From assembly GCA_002352045.1 (NCBI GenBank), contig DEHT01000016.1, positions 5,265 to 64,433 on the forward strand: a stretch of DNA of 59,169 nt, given 5' to 3'. Under the pieces are notes generated by a model. The model was not told the origin of the DNA. It ran no database searches and saw only the letters and a program-made list of their open reading frames with translations. Positions 45,263 through 52,536 of the stretch are shown in pieces. The DNA is from Chitinophagaceae bacterium UBA2793 (GTDB taxonomy: Bacteria; Bacteroidota; Bacteroidia; Chitinophagales; Chitinophagaceae). The translations under genes and the position numbers were made by a program. How positions within the stretch are numbered: the first letter of the stretch is position 1; every line of letters starts with the position of its first letter.

Positions 45263-46333
45263 ATGTTTAAACAACAAGAAGGAGATTTTTTTACCTCAAT
45301 CTTAATGAACTGGCATTTAAATGTCAATAAAAGAAAAATGCCCTGGAAAGGCGAAAAAGATCCTTACAAGATTTGGCTGAGCGAAATAATATTGCAACAA
45401 ACCAGGGTTGAACAAGGCTGGGAATATTATGAAAGGTTTATTAAAAAATATCCCAACATTCAAAAATTGGCAAAAGCAAAACAGGATGATGTCTTTAAAT
45501 TATGGGAAGGGCTAGGCTATTATAGCCGTTGCAAAAACCTGCATCATACTGCCCAACATATATCATTTGAATTAAACGGATATTTCCCCACTACTTATGA
45601 TACTATTCTAAATCTAAAAGGTGTAGGCCCGTATACAGCTTCGGCCATTGCATCCTTTGCCTTTAACCTTCCTTATGCCGTGGTTGATGGAAATGTAACT
45701 CGTGTGCTCGCTCGATTTTTTGGCATCAATAAAGCAGTTGATACTACAGAGGGCAAAAAGCATTTTTCGCAGCTAGCACAACATTTATTGCACAAAACAA
45801 AACCCGCACTTTACAACCAGGCAATAATGGATTTTGGTGCAACTGTTTGTAAACCGCAATTACCCTTGTGTGCTATCTGTCCTTTTCAAAGCCACTGTTT
45901 TGCGTTTAAAAAGAATAATGTGACTAATCTTCCGGTAAAAGAAAAAAGTATAATAAAAAAAAATCGTTGGTTTTATTTTTTAGTAATTACAACCGGCAAA
46001 CATGTTTTTATTAAGAAAAGAGAAAACAAAGATATATGGCAGCATCTCTACGAGTTTGTGCTACTGGAAAGGTCACATAAAACCAATACAGTTTCATTAT
46101 TAACTGATCCAGATTTTAAAACATTGCTCCATGCCCAGCCAAAACCATTGGCTGTTTCAACAGAATATAAACAATTACTCACGCATCAAACAATACATGC
46201 TTACTTTTTAAAATTTCAAATAAACAATAAAAAGGATTTGCAAGGTTTTGAAAAATTTTCAATAGACAAATTAAAAACCATCGCTTTCCCTAAACTCATA
46301 AACAACTATTTAAAAGACATTGGTTGGAAATAG
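45263..46333 (+). CDS. mutY: A/G-specific adenine DNA glycosylase MutY
   Basis: MutY removes adenine mispaired with 8-oxoguanine. The 356-aa protein has the catalytic Glu in SEIILQQTRVEQG, the helix-hairpin-helix LKGVGPYTASAIASFAF with the Asp in VVDGNVTRVLARF, the iron-sulfur cysteine set CKPQLPLCAICPFQSHC (spacing 6-2-5), and a C-terminal NUDIX-like domain that recognises 8-oxoG. The length is normal and the start ATG is at 45263. It begins the run mutY-ssb-gldE-gldD. Confidence 0.96.
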   Translation: MFKQQEGDFFTSILMNWHLNVNKRKMPWKGEKDPYKIWLSEIILQQTRVEQGWEYYERFIKKYPNIQKLAKAKQDDVFKLWEGLGYYSRCKNLHHTAQHISFELNGYFPTTYDTILNLKGVGPYTASAIASFAFNLPYAVVDGNVTRVLARFFGINKAVDTTEGKKHFSQLAQHLLHKTKPALYNQAIMDFGATVCKPQLPLCAICPFQSHCFAFKKNNVTNLPVKEKSIIKKNRWFYFLVITTGKHVFIKKRENKDIWQHLYEFVLLERSHKTNTVSLLTDPDFKTLLHAQPKPLAVSTEYKQLLTHQTIHAYFLKFQINNKKDLQGFEKFSIDKLKTIAFPKLINNYLKDIGWK

Positions 46334-46428
46334 CCGTTTAAATGAAGCACATTTCAGCTAAAATTGTATCTTTAAATTCCTTAGAACAGCCAAAAGAATC
46401 AATAAGCAAACAGTAAATCAAAAAAACT

Positions 46429-46872
46429 ATGAGAGGGGTAAACAGGGTAATGCTCATCGGAAATTTAGGAAAAGATCCCGATATTCAGTTTTTAGAAGGA
46501 AATATCGGCGTTGCTAAATTTTCGTTGGCTACTACAGAAACCTATAAAGACAGGAGCGGTAAACTAATTTCACAAACAGAATGGCATACGGTAGTACTTT
46601 GGCGTGGGCTGGCAGAGCTGGCTCAAAAATACCTTCACCGTGGGAGCCTGGTTTATATAGAAGGAAGGTTAAAAACACGTAGCTGGGAAGACAAAGACGG
46701 CAATAAAAAATTTGCCACCGAAATAGTGGGAGACAATCTCATTATGCTGGATAAACGTAATGAAGGAGGTTCTTCTCTACCCGGCTTCGATAACTTTGAT
46801 GGCCCTTCGGGAGGGGAAACGGATATACCACCGGCTGCAGACGATGCTGGTCCGGAAAGATTACCATTTTAA
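46429..46872 (+). CDS. ssb: Single-stranded DNA-binding protein
   Basis: A 147-aa SSB. The OB fold spans about residues 1-110 (MRGVNRVMLIGNLGKDPDI, EWHTVVLWRGLAELAQKYL, VYIEGRLKTRSWEDKDGN). The acidic Gly/Pro-rich tail ends in GPERLPF rather than the DDIPF of E. coli; Bacteroidota tails commonly end LPF. It binds single-stranded DNA and recruits repair proteins by this tail. It lies 95 bases behind mutY. Confidence 0.96.
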   Translation: MRGVNRVMLIGNLGKDPDIQFLEGNIGVAKFSLATTETYKDRSGKLISQTEWHTVVLWRGLAELAQKYLHRGSLVYIEGRLKTRSWEDKDGNKKFATEIVGDNLIMLDKRNEGGSSLPGFDNFDGPSGGETDIPPAADDAGPERLPF

Positions 46873-46963
46873 TTCAATATTTAAATCGGCAGCCTTTTAA
46901 AATTGCCGGCATTCGTTACTAAAAAAATATATTTTGGACTACCACTCGGTATTGGAAGCTAAA

Positions 46964-48277
46964 ATGCTTTTTACTTTTTTAAACATTCTGAACCCTGCAA
47001 CCACAGGCATAATGCTTTTTTTGGCTGTGCTGCTTTTTGTATTATCTTTTTTTATTGCAGGCTGCGAAGTGGCTTTTTTTTCATTAACTACAAAAGATAT
47101 TAACCTGCTTAAAACAAAGCAGCAACCTTCTTTTCGCCGTATAGTTAGGCTTTTGGAAGAACCAAAAACCTTGCAGGCAACTATGCTTATTGCCAATGTT
47201 TTTGTAAATATTGGAGCTATACTCGTTTGTAATTTTTTACTTAACCAATTGCTCGAAAAACAAAATTTTTCTCCTGCATGGTTAATGTTACTTAAAATAG
47301 GCATCATCACTTTACTTATAGTTTTATTTGCCGAAGTGCTGCCAAAGGTTTGGGCGGCACATCATAAAGTTTGGTTTGCCTCCTCTTCATCATTAATTCT
47401 TGAAATATTCAATAGCATCTTTTATAGAGTAAGCAGGAGAATTGTAAACTTTACAGATAAAATTGAAAAAAGAATTGGCGATAAAGCCGACTCGATGCAT
47501 GATAACAACCTCGATTATGTAATTGATCTTTTGCCTGAGCATGAAGCAAGCAATGAAGAAAAACAAATTTTAAAAGGAATTAGAAAATTTGGCGATACAG
47601 AAGTAAAGCAAATAATGCGTACACGAATGGATGTTAATGGAATTGAATACAACTGTAATTTTAAAGATGTAATTTCCAAAATTGAAGCACTGCATTACTC
47701 CCGATTACCGGTTTACAAAAACAACCTCGATGAAATTGTAGGAATGTTGCATACAAAAGATTTATTGCTGCATCTAAATGAAAACAACCAATTTGAATGG
47801 CAACCACTAATAAGGCCGGCATATTTTGTTCACGAACAAAAACTTATTGAAGACCTGATGCAGGATTTTAGAACTAAGCGCATTCACTTTGCGGTAGTAG
47901 TTGATGAGTTTGGCGGCACCAGCGGCATAGTTACCCTGGAAGACATTATGGAAGAAATAATTGGCGATATAAGAGACGAGTTTGATGACGAAGAAAGTAT
48001 AAATAAAAAGTTAGACGACTTCAATTATATTTTTGAAGGCCGCTTTAGTATAAATGATGCATGCAAAGCAATGGGCTTACCTATTGATACTTTTGACAGT
48101 GTGCGGGGCGATAGCGATTCGGTTGCCGGCCTGGTACTGGAAATTGCCGGCGAGTTTCCTCAAATAAACACCGTATTAGTGAGCGGCGACTTTAGCTTTG
48201 TACCCCTTGAAATAAATAAAAATAGAATTGATAAGGTTAAAATAATTATTCAACAAAAAGCCGACTCCAACGCTTAG
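46964..48277 (+). CDS. gldE: Gliding motility-associated protein GldE (CNNM/CorC-like)
   Basis: A 437-aa inner membrane protein of the CNNM/CorC family. The N-terminal DUF21 membrane region (about 10-170) starts with LFLAVLLFVLSFFIAGCEVAFFSL, two CBS domains follow (IMRTRMDVNGIEYN, then LHTKDLL), and a CorC/HlyC domain contains VVDEFGGTSGIVTLEDIMEEIIGDI. The ATG at 46964 was chosen over TTG at 46934. The gene is 2 bases ahead of gldD. In Flavobacterium GldE is needed, with GldD, for gliding and T9SS function, possibly by stabilising partner proteins. Confidence 0.93.
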   Translation: MLFTFLNILNPATTGIMLFLAVLLFVLSFFIAGCEVAFFSLTTKDINLLKTKQQPSFRRIVRLLEEPKTLQATMLIANVFVNIGAILVCNFLLNQLLEKQNFSPAWLMLLKIGIITLLIVLFAEVLPKVWAAHHKVWFASSSSLILEIFNSIFYRVSRRIVNFTDKIEKRIGDKADSMHDNNLDYVIDLLPEHEASNEEKQILKGIRKFGDTEVKQIMRTRMDVNGIEYNCNFKDVISKIEALHYSRLPVYKNNLDEIVGMLHTKDLLLHLNENNQFEWQPLIRPAYFVHEQKLIEDLMQDFRTKRIHFAVVVDEFGGTSGIVTLEDIMEEIIGDIRDEFDDEESINKKLDDFNYIFEGRFSINDACKAMGLPIDTFDSVRGDSDSVAGLVLEIAGEFPQINTVLVSGDFSFVPLEINKNRIDKVKIIIQQKADSNA

Positions 48278-48279
48278 TA

Positions 48280-48927
48280 ATGAACTTTATAAAATGCTTA
48301 AAATGTGTTGCTGCATTACTAATTGCAACTTCCTGCAACAGCACTTATACATCTAAAAAGAAAGGATATTTTAAAATAGATTTCCCCGAACGCAAATATG
48401 TATTGCTGGATGAACCATCGCTGCCATACAGCTTTGAATACCCTGCGTATGCAAAAATTGTAACCGACAGCACTTATTTTGATAGCAACCCCGAAAATCC
48501 TTTTTGGCGCAATATTGATTTCCCGCAATTTAATGCCAGAATATTTTTAAGCTATAAAGCCATTGGCGGAAAAGCTTTGTATAAAGTAAAAGAAGCAGAT
48601 GGCTCTTATAAAGATTCTTTAGGTATTAATTATTTTGATGCGATGGTAAACGATGCCTTTAACCTAACCAATAAAAACGAATCCGTAGCCAGCTCTATTA
48701 AAGACAGTGTTTTTAAAAACCCAAATGGTATTACCGGCGTGTATTTTAAAGTAGGCGGTAATGCTGCTACGGCCAAGCAGTTTTTTTTAAGCGATACTAC
48801 AAAAAATTTTATACGTGGTGCTCTTTACTTTAATACTTCCCCAAATGCCGACTCATTGCAGCCGGTGCAGGATTTTTTACAGGCAGATATCATTCATTTG
48901 ATTAATACATTTAAGTGGAAAAATTAA
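48280..48927 (+). CDS. gldD: Gliding motility lipoprotein GldD
   Basis: A 215-aa lipoprotein with the lipid-modified Cys at residue 19 (LLIATSCNS), the conserved GYFKIDFPERKYVLLDEPSLPYSFEYP opening, seen here as residues about 29-55, and the C-terminal AKQFFLSDTTKNFIRGALYFN segment. The family is required for gliding and type IX secretion in Flavobacterium. The gene is directly behind gldE, and the pair is the usual arrangement. No other gld or spr genes are in the window. Confidence 0.93.
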   Translation: MNFIKCLKCVAALLIATSCNSTYTSKKKGYFKIDFPERKYVLLDEPSLPYSFEYPAYAKIVTDSTYFDSNPENPFWRNIDFPQFNARIFLSYKAIGGKALYKVKEADGSYKDSLGINYFDAMVNDAFNLTNKNESVASSIKDSVFKNPNGITGVYFKVGGNAATAKQFFLSDTTKNFIRGALYFNTSPNADSLQPVQDFLQADIIHLINTFKWKN

Positions 48928-48942
48928 TAATTGAGAAATGTT

Positions 48943-49090
48943 TTGATTTGGAAATGAGTTGATTTGGAAATTTGGAAATGTATATAGAATATCAACAAAA
49001 GAGAACTAATATTTAATAGTCAATTTCCAAATTGCTGAATTTCCAAATTGCCAAATCTTCAAATTACCAAATTGCTGAATTGCCAAATTT
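48943..49090. repeat. Short direct and inverted AT-rich repeats between gldD and the DUF3109 gene
   Basis: TTGATTTGGAAAT occurs at 48943-48955 and 48959-48971 with another TTTGGAAAT right after. About 50 bases on, the complementary unit ATTTCCAAATTGC/GAATTTCCAAATTGCC is repeated four to five times with small changes (49022-49090). The arms can pair as a long, imperfect stem. This may be a degenerate dispersed intergenic repeat. Confidence 0.65.
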
Positions 49091-49096
49091 TAAAAT

Positions 49097-49104
49097 TAAT
49101 TTTG
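49097..49104 (+). promoter_or_regulatory. -7 promoter box of the DUF3109 gene
   Basis: TAATTTTG fits TAnnTTTG and ends 4 bases before the ATG at 49109. The same tight spacing is seen at tsaE, suggesting a leaderless or nearly leaderless mRNA. Confidence 0.45.
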
Positions 49105-49108
49105 CAGC

Positions 49109-49708
49109 ATGATAGCCATTGACAATGTTTTAGTGAGCGACGAACTGGTAGAAGAAAAATTTGTATGCGACCTTACCGCATGCAAAGGTGCCTGCTGTGT
49201 AGATGGCGATGCTGGTGCTCCATTGGATAATAAAGAATTAAAAAACATTGATGCCGTTTTCAACAAAGTGCTTCCTTACCTCGATGATGAAAGCAAAGCA
49301 GAGCTAGAAAAACAAGGCCGATATGTGTATGATAAAGAGTTTGGCTGGGTAACACCCACTATAAACGGGGCTGTATGTGTTTATGCTATTAAAGAAAAAA
49401 GCGGATTAGTAAAATGTGGTATAGAGCAAGCTTATTTGGATGGAAAAGTAAAATGGAAAAAACCCATTAGCTGCCATTTGTTTCCGGTAATTGTAAAAAA
49501 AAGCAAAGATGGAATAACCGATTATGCCAACTATCGTCCAAGGGAAGACCATTGTAAAGCAGCCTGTACTCTTGGAAAAAAACTACAAGTTCCCGTATAT
49601 CAATTTTTAAAAGAGCCTTTAATACATAGGTTTGGCATTGATTTTTATGAAGCACTCGACGCAACGGCTCAATACATGAAAGAACAAAAGAAAGAAAACA
49701 AAGTATGA
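49109..49708 (+). CDS. DUF3109 Cys-rich protein (YkgJ-like metal-binding)
   Basis: A 199-aa cytoplasmic protein with a conserved cysteine set: CDLTACKGACCVDGDAGAPL (about residues 20-39), then KCGIEQAYL, SCHLFPVIV and HCKAACTLG. This pattern is seen in DUF3109/YkgJ-type proteins thought to bind an iron-sulfur cluster or zinc. Function unknown. Its stop overlaps the start of the beta-lactamase-like gene in an ATGA, so the two are translationally coupled. Confidence 0.88.
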   Translation: MIAIDNVLVSDELVEEKFVCDLTACKGACCVDGDAGAPLDNKELKNIDAVFNKVLPYLDDESKAELEKQGRYVYDKEFGWVTPTINGAVCVYAIKEKSGLVKCGIEQAYLDGKVKWKKPISCHLFPVIVKKSKDGITDYANYRPREDHCKAACTLGKKLQVPVYQFLKEPLIHRFGIDFYEALDATAQYMKEQKKENKV

Positions 49709-50517
49709 GAATCCTAATCAGCATTTCAGCCCTTGCAGGTTTATTATTTATAAATGCCTGTTCGGTAAACAAAGCCAAAATAAACGATCAGCTAAAAAAA
49801 TATTTCGATGCAAAAAATGTTGACGGCTGCTTTACTATGTTCAACAATAAAGATGGTTCGGTAATGGTGTACAATATGAAGATGGATACCATGCGTTTTA
49901 CACCTGCTTCATCATTTAAAATTGTAAATTCTTTAATTGCATTGGAAACAGGTATAGCGCCCAACGACAGCCTGGTGATTCCCTGGGATGGCATAAAAAG
50001 AAACAGGGCCGAATGGAATAAAAACATGAACATGCGGGAAGCATTTAAAACAAGCAATGTGCCTTACTACCAGGAAATTGCCCGCCGTATAGGTGCCGAT
50101 ACCATGAAACGCTGGATTGACAGCCTGGGCTATGGCAATCAAAACATCAGCGGTCAAATAGATTCTTTTTGGCTCAACAATAGTTTAAAAATATCTCCCG
50201 ATGAACAACTGGGTTTAATGAAGCGCCTGTATTTTGATCAGCTACCATTTCGCAAATCAACCATGGAAACGGTTCGAAATATGATGATACAGGAAGAAAA
50301 CACTTTATATAAACTTAGCTATAAAACAGGTTGGGGTTTTGATGAACAAAAGAACAATATTGGATGGGTTGTAGGCTACATTGAAGAAAATAGGCACGTT
50401 TATTTCTTTGTAACACTTATTAAATCTCCTGAACCAACTATTGATATGGCAAAAGTGAGAATGGATATCACTAAAGACATATTAAAAGAACTGGGCTTTT
50501 TTCTGGGGAAAATGTAA
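49705..50517 (+). CDS. Class D beta-lactamase-like lipoprotein
   Basis: A 270-aa lipoprotein (Cys19 in LLFINACSV) with the class D penicilloyl serine transferase motifs in order: S69-x-x-K72 in PASSFKIVN, SNV (SxV) in KTSNVPYYQ, YGN in SLGYGNQNIS, and KTG in SYKTGWGFD. In class D enzymes the Lys of SxxK is carboxylated and a Trp follows YGN by about ten residues; here FWLNNSL gives a candidate Trp. It could be an OXA-type beta-lactamase or a BlaR-like penicillin-binding domain without resistance function. It is coupled to the DUF3109 gene upstream. Confidence 0.85.
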   Translation: MRILISISALAGLLFINACSVNKAKINDQLKKYFDAKNVDGCFTMFNNKDGSVMVYNMKMDTMRFTPASSFKIVNSLIALETGIAPNDSLVIPWDGIKRNRAEWNKNMNMREAFKTSNVPYYQEIARRIGADTMKRWIDSLGYGNQNISGQIDSFWLNNSLKISPDEQLGLMKRLYFDQLPFRKSTMETVRNMMIQEENTLYKLSYKTGWGFDEQKNNIGWVVGYIEENRHVYFFVTLIKSPEPTIDMAKVRMDITKDILKELGFFLGKM

Positions 50518-50572
50518 ACTATATTTTAACAGCAGCCCTGCCTTTAAGTATTTAACTTAGGGCAATTAAATT

Positions 50573-52207
50573 ATGCTTCAGTTTCAATACAATTTATTGT
50601 TGGCAGTATTAGCCCTGGTGCCTCTGGCAATTATTATGTACTTTTTTGCCCGCAGTAAAAAGAAAAAATCCATCAAGGCTATTGGCGATTCTCAATTGGT
50701 TGGTTATTTATTGAAGCAATACAATGCAAGAAGTTTTTTTCAAAAATTTTTATTGGTTACTGTTTCGCTCACCGCACTTATTTTGGCATTGGCAAATTTA
50801 CGCAGCCCCACCGGATCCGAAAAAGTAAATCGTGCAGGTATAGACGTTATGATTGCCATTGATGTAAGCAAAAGTATGCTTGCGCAGGATATCAGCCCTA
50901 CCCGACTTGACAGAGCCAAGCAAATGCTGGGACGACTGGTAGATAAATTAGGCAACGACCGTATAGGTATTGTAATTTTTGCCGGTAAAGCTTATTTGCA
51001 AATGCCCCTCACCGCCGATTTAGCTGCGGCCAAAATGTATCTCTCTTCTGCAAGTACACAATCGGTACCTACCCAGGGAACCGTTATTGGCGAAGCTTTA
51101 AAAATGTGCTTTGCATCTTTTGATAGTAAAGAAAAAAAATACAAAGCCGTAGTATTGGTAAGCGATGGCGAAGACCACGATGAAGAAGCCAATGATATAG
51201 CCGGCCAAATGTCATCAGAAGGAGTTGTAATTTACACGGTGGGTATTGGCTCCCCTGGAGGGTCACCCATTATAGATACCGAAACGGGTGAAATGAAAAA
51301 AGATGCTTTAGGTAATACCGTTATTTCAAAACTAAATGAAGATGGGTTGAAATCCATTGCTAAAAAAGGGAATGGAAAATATATGTTGTACAACAATACC
51401 GAATCGGTGGCAAATACTATATCTCATCAACTGGCAACAATGGATCAAAAAGTTGTGAAAGACGATTCCTTAACCAACTACCGAAGCTATTATCAATGGC
51501 TGTTGGCTCTTGCCCTGCTACTGTTGATTGCAGAATTATTTATCAGCGAAGTGAAAAACATCCGTGCTAAAAAACTTTTAAAACCTGCCATCAGTATTTT
51601 ATTAACAGTGCTTTCAATACCATGCTGGGCTCAATCGGATAAACAAGAAATAAAAAAGGGAAACGAGGCCTATGCAAAAAAAGAATACAAAACTGCCGCC
51701 ACAACTTATAATAAAGTAGCGCAGAAAAACCCCGAAAATGCAACTGCTCAATACAACCTGGGAAATGCATTGTACAAAGACAATAAAAAAACAGAAGCCA
51801 TTGCAGCTTATGATAAATCTATTAGTAAACTTAATAAACCTGTAGAAAAAAGTAACGCTTATTACAATAAGGCTGTGGTGCTGCACAATGAAAATAAATT
51901 GCCTGAATGTATAACCGCCTACAAAGAAGCCCTAAAGCTTGACCCCAACAATGAAGATGCCAGGCAAAACCTTCAAAAAGCTTTAAAGAAACAGAAAGAG
52001 CAACAACAAAAACAAAGAGACAAAAAAGAAGAACAAAAGCAGCAAAACAAAGAGCAACAACAAAAACCCAAACCCCAGCCAAGCAAACTAAATAAGCAGG
52101 AAGCAGAAGAGCGCTTAAAAGCACTCATGCAAAAAGAAAAAAACCTGCAGGACAAGCTGCATAAAGTAAACAGCAATTCGCCCAATAAGCCGGAGAAGGA
52201 TTGGTAG
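50573..52207 (+). CDS. BatB-BatC fusion (VWA domain plus TPR)
   Basis: A 544-aa protein combining two aerotolerance-operon proteins. Residues 1 to ~335 are BatB-like: two N-terminal membrane helices, a von Willebrand A domain with the MIDAS motif DVSKSM, and another helix near 310-330. A short hydrophobic stretch, ISILLTVLSIPCWAQS, follows; it looks like a leftover signal peptide of an ancestral BatC. Then come three TPR units and a very Gln/Lys-rich tail. The usual moxR, batA and batD are not beside it. Such proteins are thought to act in the envelope, with function poorly known. Confidence 0.88.
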   Translation: MLQFQYNLLLAVLALVPLAIIMYFFARSKKKKSIKAIGDSQLVGYLLKQYNARSFFQKFLLVTVSLTALILALANLRSPTGSEKVNRAGIDVMIAIDVSKSMLAQDISPTRLDRAKQMLGRLVDKLGNDRIGIVIFAGKAYLQMPLTADLAAAKMYLSSASTQSVPTQGTVIGEALKMCFASFDSKEKKYKAVVLVSDGEDHDEEANDIAGQMSSEGVVIYTVGIGSPGGSPIIDTETGEMKKDALGNTVISKLNEDGLKSIAKKGNGKYMLYNNTESVANTISHQLATMDQKVVKDDSLTNYRSYYQWLLALALLLLIAELFISEVKNIRAKKLLKPAISILLTVLSIPCWAQSDKQEIKKGNEAYAKKEYKTAATTYNKVAQKNPENATAQYNLGNALYKDNKKTEAIAAYDKSISKLNKPVEKSNAYYNKAVVLHNENKLPECITAYKEALKLDPNNEDARQNLQKALKKQKEQQQKQRDKKEEQKQQNKEQQQKPKPQPSKLNKQEAEERLKALMQKEKNLQDKLHKVNSNSPNKPEKDW

Positions 52208-52536
52208 GCCTTCCCTAAAATGCAGTAGCATAAATAAAATTGAACTCAATTTTTATTGTTCATTTCATTTTATCAAAATAAGTATCTATTTTGATACCGC
52301 TAATTTATTGCACTAAAAAACACTTTATCCTTTGCATTAATCCTAAGCATTTTTTTAAAAATAATAGCTTTATTCTTCTGCTATTGCTTTATCAAACACA
52401 GATGACTTAATGCTCGTTATTGTTTAAAAAATTGTCCCGATATCTTTCCAATAACCTTACGCTTTTACCTCTGAAATCTAAGGATACTTTTTTGTTTCTA
52501 CTGTACACATTATTCGTAAACCTAAAAATTATCACC
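52208..52536. other. Intergenic region before the phospholipase D-like gene
   Basis: No gene is visible. An imperfect AT-rich hairpin (about 52230-52250) may end the BatB-BatC transcript, and a perfect palindrome lies at 52271-52296. A TTG at 52420 is in frame with the downstream gene, but the extra 39 residues look untranslated. Confidence 0.5.
52271..52296. promoter_or_regulatory. Perfect 10-bp inverted repeat upstream of the PLD-like gene
   Basis: TATCAAAATA and TATTTTGATA are perfect inverse copies around AGTATC. No T-run follows, so an operator is as likely as a terminator. Confidence 0.4.

Noticed and set aside
48943..49090. CRISPR-like array
   Set aside because: The repeated units are 10-14 bases, variable and without spacers; no cas gene is present.
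51831..52185. Cys/Phe/Leu-rich minus-strand frames opposite the BatC tail
   Set aside because: They are by-products of the Gln/Lys codon repeats of the BatB-BatC tail read in reverse.
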